A stretch of 64,000 nucleotides of DNA from Chitinimonas_A lacunae (GTDB lineage: Bacteria > Pseudomonadota > Gammaproteobacteria > Burkholderiales > Chitinimonadaceae). Both the position numbers and the translations under genes were made by a program. Below are positions 16,505 through 24,711 of the stretch, one piece after another. The notes under the pieces were generated by a model. It had not been told where the DNA came from, ran no database searches, and saw nothing but the letters and a program-made list of their open reading frames with translations. The DNA is taken from the NCBI RefSeq assembly GCF_042650885.1, contig NZ_JBHSBU010000001.1, positions 3,658,001 through 3,722,000 on the forward strand, read 5' to 3'. Each line of letters begins with the position of its first letter. Position 1 is the stretch's first letter.

Positions 16505-16949
16505 CGACGCTCCGGTCCTCCGTTTGCTATCGCGCCGCCTGTGGGCATGGCTCATGCTCCTGCTGCTGGCCGCTTGCGCCACGCCGCCGGCGCCGGCACC
16601 TGCCGCGAAGGCACCGGTGCCTGTGGCAGCACCGCAGCCGGCTGTGCCGGCAGCGGCGCCGGTCGATCCCTTGCCCGACTATATCGACAAGGTGCGCCGA
16701 CAGATTCGTGGCAATATGTTGTACCGCAGCAAGTCGGGCAATCCCGAAGCGATGTTCGAGATCAGCCTGCGGCCCGATATGAGTATCGTGTCGGTCAAGC
16801 GAATCCGTGCCAGCGGCGATGCGGCCTTCGATCGCGCCGTGCAGCGGGCGATCGAAAAGATGCGGAAATATCCTCCCCTGCCCGCCGGGGTGGAATTTTC
16901 GTTATTTGAAAAACACAAGATCAAATACCGCCTCCATGAAAACCGTTAA
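16497..16949 (+). CDS. lipoprotein with a free-standing TolA C-terminal domain
   Basis: 150 residues. ATG at 16497 overlaps the tolA stop by 8 bases. A signal peptide with lipobox LAAC (LMLLLLAAC) is followed by an Ala/Pro linker (~25-60) and a TonB/TolA-C domain (~62-150). That domain matches TolA's own C-terminus segment by segment: 'YIDKVRRQIRGNMLY' to 'YLGQVRNKVRRNMTYP', 'GNPEAMFEISLRPDMSI' to 'GNPEAEFEVVLLPDMTI', 'KIKYRLHE' to 'TLKYRLHD'. So it is a duplicated TolA domain III tethered by lipid rather than by domain II. The Tol function is inferred from position and paralogy. The tolB start overlaps its 3' end by 14 bases. Confidence 0.85.
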   Translation: MTDDAPVLRLLSRRLWAWLMLLLLAACATPPAPAPAAKAPVPVAAPQPAVPAAAPVDPLPDYIDKVRRQIRGNMLYRSKSGNPEAMFEISLRPDMSIVSVKRIRASGDAAFDRAVQRAIEKMRKYPPLPAGVEFSLFEKHKIKYRLHENR

Positions 16950-18228
16950 CGCCATGCGCTGGGCCCTGGGCCTGGCTCTCGCCACCCTGACCCTGGCTGC
17001 CCGCGCCGATGTGACCATCGAGATCACCGGCGCCGGTGCCCGTCAGATGCCGGTGGCCATCGCCAACTTCGCCGGCGAAGAAGGTCTCAAGGAATCGATG
17101 AGCGCCATCGTCCGGGCCGATCTCGAACGCAGCGGCCGCTTCAAGCTGGTCGATCCGGGAACGGCCGCACTGCCCGAGAGCGCCGCCCTCAATCTGAACG
17201 ACTGGAAAGGTCGTGGCGCCGACAGCGTGGCCGTAGCGAGCGTCAGCGACGGCGGCGCCACCGTGCGGCTGCGGCTCTATGACACCGTGGCGCAAAAACA
17301 GTTGGGCGGGTGGGAATTGCGTAATCGTGGCGACATCCGCCGCACTGCCCACCAGCTGGCCGACCAGATCTATGAAGCGCTGACCGGCGAGCGCGGGGTG
17401 TTCTCGACCCGGATTGCCTATGTGGTCAAACAGGGCAAGCGCTACGAACTCCAGGTCGCCGACGCCGACGGCGCCAATGCCCAGACCCCGGTCGCCTCGA
17501 ACGAACCGATCATGTCGCCGAGCTGGGCACCTGATGGCCAGCGCATCGCCTATGTCTCGTTCGAGCGCAAGAAGCCGATCATCTTCGTGCAGAACATCGC
17601 CACCGGTGCCCGCCGTGCCGTGGCCGCCTTCAAAGGCAGCAACAGTGCCCCGACCTGGTCGCCCGACGGCCGTCAGCTGGCGCTGACCCTGACGCTCGAT
17701 GGCATCTCCCAGCTCTATATTCTCGATGCCAACGGCGGTGAGCCGCGCCGCCTGACCCGCAGCAACGCCATCGACACCGAACCTGCCTGGTCGCCCGACG
17801 GCCAGTCGATCGCCTTTACCTCGGACCGTGGCGGCAGCCCGCAGATCTACCGGATTCCCATCAGTGGCGGCGAGCCGCAGCGGCTGACTTTCGAGGGCAG
17901 CTATAACGTCTCGCCGCGTTTCTCGCCCGATGGCCGCAGTCTGGCCTATATCCGGCGTGAAGGCGGCCGCTTCGGCGTCGCCGTGCTCGATCTGGAGACC
18001 CGCCAGTCGATGGTGCTGACCGATAGCGGGTTCGACGAATCTCCGACTTTTGCTCCCAATGGCAAGACCATCCTGTACGCCACCGAAATCGGCCGCCGTG
18101 GCGTGCTGGCGACGGTCTCGGTCGATGGTCGCATCAAACAGCGGCTGTCCTCGTCCGGCAACGTGCGTGAGCCGGCCTGGGGGCCGTTTACCAGCGCCGC
18201 TCCGGCGGCACCGCTGCCCGTGCGCTAG
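16936..18228 (+). CDS. tolB: Tol-Pal system periplasmic beta-propeller TolB
   Basis: 430 residues from ATG at 16936; ATG at 16954 (MRWALGLALATLTLAARA) is a good alternative with a more compact signal peptide. An N-terminal alpha/beta domain (to ~residue 165) is followed by a six-bladed propeller with repeated 'SWAPDGQRIAY', 'TWSPDGRQLAL', 'AWSPDGQSIAF' and 'RFSPDGRSLAY' signatures. It binds Pal and is released by TolA. It is co-transcribed with the upstream lipoprotein and lies 39 bases before pal. Confidence 0.95.
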   Translation: MKTVNAMRWALGLALATLTLAARADVTIEITGAGARQMPVAIANFAGEEGLKESMSAIVRADLERSGRFKLVDPGTAALPESAALNLNDWKGRGADSVAVASVSDGGATVRLRLYDTVAQKQLGGWELRNRGDIRRTAHQLADQIYEALTGERGVFSTRIAYVVKQGKRYELQVADADGANAQTPVASNEPIMSPSWAPDGQRIAYVSFERKKPIIFVQNIATGARRAVAAFKGSNSAPTWSPDGRQLALTLTLDGISQLYILDANGGEPRRLTRSNAIDTEPAWSPDGQSIAFTSDRGGSPQIYRIPISGGEPQRLTFEGSYNVSPRFSPDGRSLAYIRREGGRFGVAVLDLETRQSMVLTDSGFDESPTFAPNGKTILYATEIGRRGVLATVSVDGRIKQRLSSSGNVREPAWGPFTSAAPAAPLPVR

Positions 18229-18267
18229 CGCAAGCGTTCCGCTCAACCCACTCAGGAAAAACCCACC

Positions 18268-18810
18268 ATGATGAAAAAAGCGCTATTGAGCCTCGTGATC
18301 GTCAATCTGTTGGCTGCCTGCTCCAGCACCAAGGAGCCGGTCAAGGTCGAGCAGAAGACGGCTGAGCCAGTCTCGCAGACCAGCACCAACACCGGTGCCG
18401 ATACCTCGGGCACCCAACAGAATATGGGTGGCGACGCCAACCGGCTCGACCCGCTCAAGGACCCGAACAACCAACTGTCGAAGCGCAACGTCTACTTCGA
18501 CTACGACAAATACGACATCAAGAGCGAATACAAGTCGCTGGTCGAAGCCCACGCCCGTTTCCTGGCCCAGAACCCGTCGCGCACCGTGCGCATCGAAGGT
18601 AACGCCGACGAGCGCGGCAGCCGCGAATACAACCTGGCCCTGGGCCAGAAGCGCGCCGAAGCCGTGCGCAAGGCCCTGGCCGCCACCGGCGCCAGCGACC
18701 GTCAGGTCGAAGCGGTCAGCAACGGCGAAGAAAAGCCGCGTGCCACCGGCAGCGATGAATCGGCCTATACCGAGAACCGTCGCGCCGACCTGTTCTACAA
18801 CGGCGAATAA
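18268..18810 (+). CDS. pal: peptidoglycan-associated lipoprotein
   Basis: 180 residues. Signal peptide with lipobox LAAC (Cys18), a ~45-residue low-complexity linker, then an OmpA-like domain ('NVYFDYDKYDIKSEY', 'VRIEGNADERGSREYNLALG', 'RRADLFYNG') that binds diaminopimelate of peptidoglycan. AGGAAAA precedes the ATG. It is anchored in the outer membrane and contacts TolB and TolA. Confidence 0.96.
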   Translation: MMKKALLSLVIVNLLAACSSTKEPVKVEQKTAEPVSQTSTNTGADTSGTQQNMGGDANRLDPLKDPNNQLSKRNVYFDYDKYDIKSEYKSLVEAHARFLAQNPSRTVRIEGNADERGSREYNLALGQKRAEAVRKALAATGASDRQVEAVSNGEEKPRATGSDESAYTENRRADLFYNGE

Positions 18811-18820
18811 TCCCCGACCC

Positions 18821-18845
18821 GCGCGGATGGCCAGTCCATCCGCGC
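18821..18845 (+). terminator. perfect 10-bp hairpin between pal and cpoB
   Basis: GCGCGGATGG, loop CCAGT, CCATCCGCGC, with no T-run. It may lower read-through or stabilise the abundant pal mRNA end rather than terminate fully. Confidence 0.4.
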
Positions 18846-18894
18846 CAGATCCACGGCGGCCTCCGGCCCGCCTTTGCCTATTGCGGAAACCGCC

Positions 18895-19656
18895 ATGCTG
18901 AAACGGCTTCTTCCACTTGCCGTCGTGCTCGCCTGTTCGAGCGCGACCCAGGCCGGCCTGTTCGACGACGACGAGGCGCGCAAGCAGATCTCGGAGATGC
19001 GCCAGAATTACGAGCGCCGGCTCAACGAACTCTCTGAACAGATCAAGCAGCAGGACACCCGTGGCGGTCAGAAACTGATCGATCTGGTCAATCAACTCGA
19101 CGGTATCAATCAAGAACTCGCCAAGCTGCGCGGCCAGATCGAGGTGCTGACCTTTAATCTGGAGAGCCTGCAAAAGCGCCAGAAAGACCTGTACGTCGAT
19201 CTCGACGGCCGTCTGCGCGCCATCGAGGAGTCCGGTCCCAAGGCAGCCACCCCGGCCGATACGGCTCAGCAGGCCCAGCGCGACGCCGATGCGGCCAGTA
19301 CCTACGAAGCCGCCTATAACCTGTACCGCGAGGGCAAGTTCAAAGGCGCTGTCGATGCGTTCAGCGCCCTGGTCAATCAGCATCCTTCCAGCCAGGTCAC
19401 GCCCAATGCCTGGTTCTGGCTCGGTATGTCGCAGGCTCAGGCCAAGGACAGCCGGGGGGCGATCCAGAGCTTCCGTAAGCTGGTCGACGGCTGGGCCGAG
19501 CATCCCAAGGCGCCCGATGCGCTGCGCGCCATCGCCACGCTTCAGCTCGAACAGGGCGACCGGCGCGGTGCCACGCGCACGCTCAAGGAGCTGACCGGCG
19601 CCTATCCCGGCACCGACGCTGCCCGCGAGGCGGAAAAGCAGCTCAAGAAGCTGTAG
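18895..19656 (+). CDS. cpoB: cell division coordinator CpoB (YbgF)
   Basis: 253 residues from ATG at 18895 (TTG at 18874 is an upstream alternative). Signal peptide (MLKRLLPLAVVLACSSATQA), N-terminal trimerising coiled coil (~25-110), then TPR repeats in the C-terminal half ('YEAAYNLYREGKFKGAVDAF', 'NAWFWLGMSQAQAKD', 'HPKAPDALRAIATLQ'). In E. coli CpoB links peptidoglycan synthesis with Tol at the septum. It is the last gene of the tol-pal run, followed by a terminator at 19718. Confidence 0.93.
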   Translation: MLKRLLPLAVVLACSSATQAGLFDDDEARKQISEMRQNYERRLNELSEQIKQQDTRGGQKLIDLVNQLDGINQELAKLRGQIEVLTFNLESLQKRQKDLYVDLDGRLRAIEESGPKAATPADTAQQAQRDADAASTYEAAYNLYREGKFKGAVDAFSALVNQHPSSQVTPNAWFWLGMSQAQAKDSRGAIQSFRKLVDGWAEHPKAPDALRAIATLQLEQGDRRGATRTLKELTGAYPGTDAAREAEKQLKKL

Positions 19657-19717
19657 TTGACTCGCCAGCGGCACGGTTTTCGGCGATAATTGCCGTCAAT
19701 TCAATCGCTTGGACCGA

Positions 19718-19750
19718 TCGGCACGGGACCGCCCCGTGCCGATTGCTTTT
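19718..19750 (+). terminator. intrinsic terminator after cpoB
   Basis: Stem TCGGCACGGG / CCCGTGCCGA with loop ACCGC, followed by TTGCTTTT. It lies at the very start of the queE frame, which argues for a queE start downstream of it. Confidence 0.65.
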
Positions 19751-19753
19751 ACC

Positions 19754-20419
19754 TTGAGCCACGATCTTTCCTCGCAGACAGAACGTCTGCGCATCAGTGA
19801 AATCTTCCATTCCCTTCAGGGCGAGACCAGTCGGATCGGCCTGCCTACCGTTTTCGTGCGCCTGACCGGCTGCCCGCTGCGCTGCGGCTATTGCGACAGC
19901 GCCTATGCCTTCCACGGTGGCCGGATGATGAGCCTCGATGCCATCATCGAGCAGGTGCAGTCGTTCGGTGCGCCCTATGTCTGCGTCACCGGCGGCGAGC
20001 CGCTGGCCCAGCGAGGCGTGCTGGCGCTGCTGACCCGGCTGTGCGATCTGGGTCTGTCGGTCTCGCTCGAGACCAGCGGGGCGCTGCCGATTGGCGAGGT
20101 CGATCCGCGTGTGTCGCGCATTGTCGATATCAAGACCCCCGGTTCGGGCGAGGTCGAACGCAATCTGTGGGAAAACCTGCCTTTGCTGACCCCGCATGAC
20201 GAGCTGAAATTCGTGCTGGTCCATCGCAGCGACTACGAGTGGGCGCGTGATCTTCTGCGGGAATATCCGCTTGAGGCACTCTGCCCGGTGGTGTTCTCGC
20301 CGGTATGGGAGTCGTGCCGGCCGGCCGAACTGGCGCAGTGGGTGCTGGAGGACCGGCTGCCGGTGCGGGTGCAGGTCCAGCTGCACAAAATCCTGTGGGG
20401 CGACCGGCCCGGTGTCTAG
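19754..20419 (+). CDS. queE: 7-carboxy-7-deazaguanine synthase
   Basis: About 221 residues from TTG at 19754. The frame is open from 19709, but GTG 19736 and TTG 19709 fall in or before the terminator hairpin; the start is uncertain. Radical SAM cysteines are in 'CPLRCGYC' (CX3CX2C), preceded by 'ISEIFHSLQGE' and followed by 'CVTGGEPLAQ', the family signatures. It converts 6-carboxy-tetrahydropterin to CDG, a step towards preQ0 and queuosine. queC follows 53 bases later; queD and queF are not here. I saw no preQ1 riboswitch upstream. Confidence 0.93.
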   Translation: MSHDLSSQTERLRISEIFHSLQGETSRIGLPTVFVRLTGCPLRCGYCDSAYAFHGGRMMSLDAIIEQVQSFGAPYVCVTGGEPLAQRGVLALLTRLCDLGLSVSLETSGALPIGEVDPRVSRIVDIKTPGSGEVERNLWENLPLLTPHDELKFVLVHRSDYEWARDLLREYPLEALCPVVFSPVWESCRPAELAQWVLEDRLPVRVQVQLHKILWGDRPGV

Positions 20420-20472
20420 CCGCCCCCGTGCTTTCCTGGCCACGTCCGTGGCCTTCCGGATAGGTGAAAACT

Positions 20473-21156
20473 ATGAAAAAAGCCGTGATCCTGCTGTCCG
20501 GCGGACTCGATTCCGCCACCGTGCTGGCGATTGCCCGCGACCAGGGCTTTGCCGCCTATTGCCTGTCGTTCGACTACGGCCAGCGCCATAACGCCGAACT
20601 GGCGGCGGCGCGGCGGGTGGCCGCGACGCTCGGAGCGACCGAACATCGGGTCGCCACGATCGACCTCAAGGCATTCGGCGGCTCGGCGCTGACCGATGCC
20701 AGTATCGAAGTGCCGACCGGCGGGGTGGTCGAGGGCGAAATCCCCGTCACCTATGTGCCGGCCCGCAACACCATCATGCTGAGCTATGCGCTTGCCTGGG
20801 CCGAAGTGCTGGAGGCGAGCGATCTGTTTATCGGGGTCAATGCCGTCGATTACTCGGGTTACCCCGATTGCCGGCCCGAATATATCGCGGCGTTTGAAGC
20901 CATGGCCAACCTGGCCACCCGCACCGGGGTCGAGGGCAAGCCACTGCGGATCAACACCCCGCTGATCGACCTGACCAAGGCGCAGATCGTGCAACGCGGT
21001 ACGGCACTGGGGGTCGACTACGGCCTGACCGTGTCCTGCTATCAAGCCGATGACCAGGGCCGCGCCTGTGGCGCTTGCGATGCCTGCCGCTTGCGCCGGA
21101 TCGGTTTTGAAGCGGCCGGTCTGACCGACCCCACCCGCTATCGACCCGCCGCTTAA
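20473..21156 (+). CDS. queC: 7-cyano-7-deazaguanine synthase
   Basis: 227 residues from ATG at 20473 (GTG 20464 is possible). An N-terminal PP-loop 'VILLSGGLDSAT' binds ATP. The zinc site is a Cys cluster near the C-terminus (SCY then 'CGACDACRLR'). It amidates and dehydrates CDG to preQ0 with ATP and ammonia. It lies next to queE as in many proteobacteria and ends at a terminator. Confidence 0.96.
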   Translation: MKKAVILLSGGLDSATVLAIARDQGFAAYCLSFDYGQRHNAELAAARRVAATLGATEHRVATIDLKAFGGSALTDASIEVPTGGVVEGEIPVTYVPARNTIMLSYALAWAEVLEASDLFIGVNAVDYSGYPDCRPEYIAAFEAMANLATRTGVEGKPLRINTPLIDLTKAQIVQRGTALGVDYGLTVSCYQADDQGRACGACDACRLRRIGFEAAGLTDPTRYRPAA

Positions 21157-21179
21157 TCCAGTCTGCAAAAAAAGAAAAT

Positions 21180-21219
21180 AACCCGCAAAAGCTCTGCAAG
21201 ATCTAGTGCGGGTTTTTTT
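21180..21219 (+). terminator. intrinsic terminator after queC
   Basis: Stem AACCCGCA / TGCGGGTT with a 19-base loop, followed by TTTTTT. It lies 24 bases past the queC stop. Confidence 0.8.
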
Positions 21220-21429
21220 ATGTTTGGAATACTTTCTGCTGCATCTCTACTCGACAGCCAGCCAGAGCAGGTCCGGTTGGATCCGAGCCAGGCACCAAGC
21301 CGATAAAGCTGGGCGGCCGGGGCTGCTTCATCGAAGACAGCGGGGTCGAATCGATGGACAGAGAGAGTGCGTTACGGCATTTCCGCTTGCGGAGTCATCG
21401 CAAAGTCTGGTTGAGCGCTACGCTGCACG

Positions 21430-21475
21430 CTGAGGGCCGGACACGCTGACGCCGAATTGGCTGGAAATGCGCTAG
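21430..21475 (+). repeat. dispersed repeat (CCGGACACGC family), copy 1
   Basis: Reads GAGGGCCGGACACGC, TGACGCCGAA, then TGGAAATGCGCTAG. The same blocks occur at 56104-56149 (same strand) and reversed at 36724-36772. All copies are intergenic. Confidence 0.7.
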
Positions 21476-21546
21476 CCGCCAAGCGGCGTCATGCACCATT
21501 TTTCCATCATGGGCTGTCGCTCGATCCTCAGTGAGGACAGCAGCGA

Positions 21547-21582
21547 TGGTGCGTTACGACCTGCGGTCCAACGCACTCTGCG
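21547..21582. repeat. palindromic repeat, copy 2
   Basis: GGTGCGTTACGACC, TGC, GGTCCAACGCAC. It differs from the 8327 copy at only a few positions, and the loop-proximal GACC / GGTC pairing is intact in both. Confidence 0.5.
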
Positions 21583-21732
21583 AGACGCTGCGTTTTCACG
21601 CCGAGCCTGATGAGAACTCTCCAGTTCGCTGCTCGGCTCCTTCAGGCAGGGAGAGGCAGATTGTTAGTTAAAATAATCTGTAAAATTCTTGCAATGATTG
21701 GGGCTGAACTAAAACGATTTATCAAAAATCGT

Positions 21733-23367
21733 CTATTTCAGCTCTCCGCTGAACGCCACCCTCTCGTAATCGACGCCACGTTCCACCATCTGTTCGAATC
21801 GCACCTTGCAGTTATGGTCGTCGATATGGACTTCGACGATACGCCCCGGCTTGAACCAGTTACTGGGCAACAGCAGGCTGGGTTGGGTCTGCAGGGCCGG
21901 CATCGACGGCAACAGCAGCGCCTGGGTGAACTGGTGGTTGGTGTTGTTGATCCCGGTGGCGCGGACCGCCACGGGTTTGGGCACACCGGGCAGGATCCGT
22001 ACCCCGATCTCGATATCACCGCGATGACCTTCGCGGAGCCAGCGCACCGAGCCGGCCACGAAAGGCTGGTCGGGGCGGGGGCGTACCGCCAGGATCTGGT
22101 GATGATGGATACGTTGCCCGGCACCATGGCGGGTCAGCTTGAAGCCAAGCGCGCTTTCATTGTCGATCTGCCAGGACTCGATGTCATAGGCCGAATCGCT
22201 GGCGCGCGCCTGACTGCTGGTCAGATGGTGAGCCCGGCCGCCGAACAGATGGAAGTCGGCGATGCCGCGACCGTGGATTTCGCTTTCATTGGGCGGCTGC
22301 ACGAAGACATCGCCATGGACGGCGAAATGGGCGCCGTTGATCCCCAAGGCAAGCTGGGCCGGTGGCGTATTGGGCCGCACCGGCCGGCGCGGCAGGGCAC
22401 GTTCGACCGGGACATCGCACCATTCCTGGTAGAGGCCGATCAGATTATTTTCGGCCGTGGCGGTGGCGTACTCCTCGCCCAGGCCAAGCTGGGCCGGCGG
22501 CTCGCCGGCGCGCAGGTATTTGATCCGTTTCTTGATGCTCTTGGCGATCGAATCGATATCGAGATAGCGCCAGCCCGGACCTTCGGGCGCTGGATCGAAG
22601 CGGCGTAATTCGCCCGGATGATCGAGATCGAGCGCCAACACCCCCTTATCGAGCGCTTCGGGCAGCGTGGCCGACAAGGTGGCCTGGTTGGACCAGCGGT
22701 CGAGCAGACGATCGGTCCACAGCACCTGGCGCACCGTCATCCCACTTGGGTTGGAAGCGGCAAGCAGCAAGGCTTGCAGAAAGGCCGCGGTGCAGGAGGA
22801 CAGTTCGGTCTGCCGGTTGAGGCTGTCCTTGACGACCTTGATGGCGACATCGGTTTCGGCGGCGGCGCGGTAGAGCCGGAACAGGTCGTTCCAGTATTCG
22901 TCGGCGATGGCCCGATAGGCCAGATGGTGTTCGCGGATGGCGAGACTGACATAGCGCAGGGCGCGTTGGCCGCAGAGCGCCTGATGTTCGGCGATGCCCG
23001 GTTCGTTCTGACGGGCGGCGGCCCAGGCGTGGCGGTAACCGACCGACATGGCGAGCCAAAGCTGGGTATTGGCCTGCCAGATGGCGTTTTCGTTGTCGGC
23101 CAGCGGGAACGGCCGGCTGATATAGCGCTTGGCGCTTTCCTCCTGGAGCAGGCTGATGGGCTCGCGCAGCAGCTCCAGCATCTTCAGCCGCTCGATGGGC
23201 AGTACCGGGCTGCGGTTGAGGCGGTCCAGCGTCTCCAGGATTTCTGCATGGGCCTGACGCACATTGATCATCGGCACCAGCTTGAGCCAGTCCTTGAAGC
23301 CGCGTGCGTCGGCGAATTCGAGCGGTTGGGTGGGGTCTAGGGAAGGAAGTCCGAGGTCGATTGACAT
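21733..23367 (-). CDS. conserved-looking protein of unknown function (544 aa)
   Basis: 544 residues, no signal peptide or transmembrane helix, so cytoplasmic. Residues ~1-300 are mainly helical, with 'RPFPLADNENAIWQANTQLW' and a tryptophan/tyrosine-rich middle. Residues ~430-544 look beta-rich ('GSVRWLREGHRGDIEIGVRIL', in two parts: 'GSVRWLREGH' and 'DIEIGVRILPG'; then 'KPGRIVEVHIDDHNCKVRFEQMVERG'). The C-terminal pattern is loosely like PilZ-type barrels in large betaproteobacterial proteins, but the RxxxR and DxSxxG motifs are not evident, so I do not assign it. It is 13 bases downstream of the HIT gene in one unit. Its sound codon pattern and length make it a real gene. Confidence 0.8.
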   Translation of the reverse strand: MSIDLGLPSLDPTQPLEFADARGFKDWLKLVPMINVRQAHAEILETLDRLNRSPVLPIERLKMLELLREPISLLQEESAKRYISRPFPLADNENAIWQANTQLWLAMSVGYRHAWAAARQNEPGIAEHQALCGQRALRYVSLAIREHHLAYRAIADEYWNDLFRLYRAAAETDVAIKVVKDSLNRQTELSSCTAAFLQALLLAASNPSGMTVRQVLWTDRLLDRWSNQATLSATLPEALDKGVLALDLDHPGELRRFDPAPEGPGWRYLDIDSIAKSIKKRIKYLRAGEPPAQLGLGEEYATATAENNLIGLYQEWCDVPVERALPRRPVRPNTPPAQLALGINGAHFAVHGDVFVQPPNESEIHGRGIADFHLFGGRAHHLTSSQARASDSAYDIESWQIDNESALGFKLTRHGAGQRIHHHQILAVRPRPDQPFVAGSVRWLREGHRGDIEIGVRILPGVPKPVAVRATGINNTNHQFTQALLLPSMPALQTQPSLLLPSNWFKPGRIVEVHIDDHNCKVRFEQMVERGVDYERVAFSGELK

Positions 23368-23380
23368 AAGGGTGTCCTTC

Positions 23381-23815
23381 TCAGGATCGACCCTGCTGTT
23401 CGAGGGTCAGGAAATGGGTGGCCAGCGTGGCCTTGAGCCGAGCCAGATCGACCTTGGGCGGGGAGGCGTCACGGCGCGGTGCCGCCCAGATCGGATCGGG
23501 AAAATGGCGGTCGTCCCGCCAGCGCGGGATCACATGCCAATGCAAGTGCGGCACCTGATTGCCAAGGCTGGCCAGATTGATCTTGTCTGGCGCCACACAG
23601 TCGCGCAGGCAGCGCTCGACCGTGAGCACGGCAGATAGCAGGCGGCCGGCTTCACCATCGGGTAGATCGCTCATCTCGGCCACATGGCGGTTCAGAATCA
23701 CCCGGCAGAAACCCGGGTAGGCGGGATCGTCGACCAGCACGATTCTGAATAGTGCGCTCTGCCATACCAGCTCACCGCCGGGACCGTCGCACAAAGGGCA
23801 GGAATGAGCAGCCAT
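23381..23815 (-). CDS. HIT family nucleotide-binding protein
   Basis: 144 residues from ATG at 23815 (the frame opens at 23830). An N-terminal 'CPLC' pair suggests a zinc site, and the histidine triad is complete in 'HLHWHVIPRW'. HIT proteins hydrolyse or transfer nucleotidyl groups from substrates such as adenosine 5'-phosphoramidates. It is short and cytoplasmic. It is the first gene of a unit with the 544-residue unknown and is divergent from the binding protein at 23974. Confidence 0.9.
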   Translation of the reverse strand: MAAHSCPLCDGPGGELVWQSALFRIVLVDDPAYPGFCRVILNRHVAEMSDLPDGEAGRLLSAVLTVERCLRDCVAPDKINLASLGNQVPHLHWHVIPRWRDDRHFPDPIWAAPRRDASPPKVDLARLKATLATHFLTLEQQGRS

Positions 23816-23973
23816 CGGACACCATGACAAAGTTAGTACGCTGGCATTGTGGCGGGTGTTGCCGCGATACTCAAGCGCTGGGGCTAAATCTTTGTTCCGT
23901 CTGTAAATATTTCAACTTGTATAGCCCAGAGCGGACTATAAAGCAGACATCATTACCAGCCGGAGAGCGGGCC

Positions 23974-24711
23974 ATGGTCCGGTGGATCGTTGCGTTGTGC
24001 TGCTGTATCGCCACCTGGGCCGGCGAACCGCTGCGTATCGCTTATTTCGACAGTTTCCCTCCCTATTCTTTCCGCGAGCATGGCGAGATGCGCGGTGTGC
24101 TGATCGAGCTGCTCGACGAGGCACTCGGTCGGCGCATGGGCGTGCCGCTGCGCCACGAAGGATATGCCTGGCTGCGCGCCCAGGCCCTGGTGCGCGAAGG
24201 TCATGCCGATGCCCTGTTCACCATGGTGACGGCCGAGCGGCTGAGCTATGCCGAAGCGAGCACCGAGTCGCCGCTGTCGCTGACCATGACGCTGTTTACC
24301 TACCGGGGTCATCCACGCTGGGACGAAATGGAAAAGGTCCGCACTCCCGACCAGCTCGCCTCGTTTCGCGTGGCCAGCTACTACGGCAATGGCTGGGCCA
24401 AGACCCGGCTTGCCAATATCGTGCTCGACTGGCGCCCGACCGACCGCGAGGTGCTGCGGCTGATCGCCATGAAACGCTACGACCTGACCGTTATCAGCCC
24501 CGAAATTGCCTATCGCCTGCTCAGCGATATGAATTTGAGCGGCGAGGTCGTCCAGGTGGGAGAACCGCTAGAACGGGTGATCTTTCATTTGCTGATCAGC
24601 CGCCGCTCGCCGTATCTGCCGGAGCTGACCCGCTTTGACGAGGCGGTGCGTGCGATGCGACGCGATGGAACGCTGGCGCGGATTCTGGAGAAATGGGGAG
24701 TGGGCGGATAG
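23974..24711 (+). CDS. orphan periplasmic solute-binding protein, SBP_bac_3 type
   Basis: 245 residues from ATG at 23974, with a purine-rich CGGAGAGCGG upstream. Signal peptide MVRWIVALCCCIATWAG. The body is a compact family 3 binding fold: 'LRIAYFDSFPPYSFREHGEMRGVLIELLDEAL' (read as 'FPPYSF' and 'RGVLIELLDEAL'), 'GHADALFTMV', and a C-terminal 'RFDEAVRAMRRDGTLARIL' helix. The last pattern is typical of amino-acid binding proteins. No transport partners adjoin it. The frame is open upstream, but that part is Cys-rich and not family-like. Confidence 0.85.
   Translation: MVRWIVALCCCIATWAGEPLRIAYFDSFPPYSFREHGEMRGVLIELLDEALGRRMGVPLRHEGYAWLRAQALVREGHADALFTMVTAERLSYAEASTESPLSLTMTLFTYRGHPRWDEMEKVRTPDQLASFRVASYYGNGWAKTRLANIVLDWRPTDREVLRLIAMKRYDLTVISPEIAYRLLSDMNLSGEVVQVGEPLERVIFHLLISRRSPYLPELTRFDEAVRAMRRDGTLARILEKWGVGG

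Larger units (their letters stand above)
21157..21732. other. 576-base gene-free region between convergent genes
   Basis: Beyond the queC terminator it holds a small dyad TCCGC-TT-GCGGA near 21390, the CCGGACACGC dispersed repeat (21430-21475), the palindromic repeat copy 2 (21547-21582), an inverted pair GCCGAGC / GCTCGGC (~21600-21642) and an AT-rich CTTGCAATG segment near 21688. Reading frames are short and broken. I see no gene. Confidence 0.6.

Noticed and set aside
19657..19753. preQ1 riboswitch before queE
   Set aside because: The only structure is the cpoB terminator hairpin; no short H-type pseudoknot pattern was seen.
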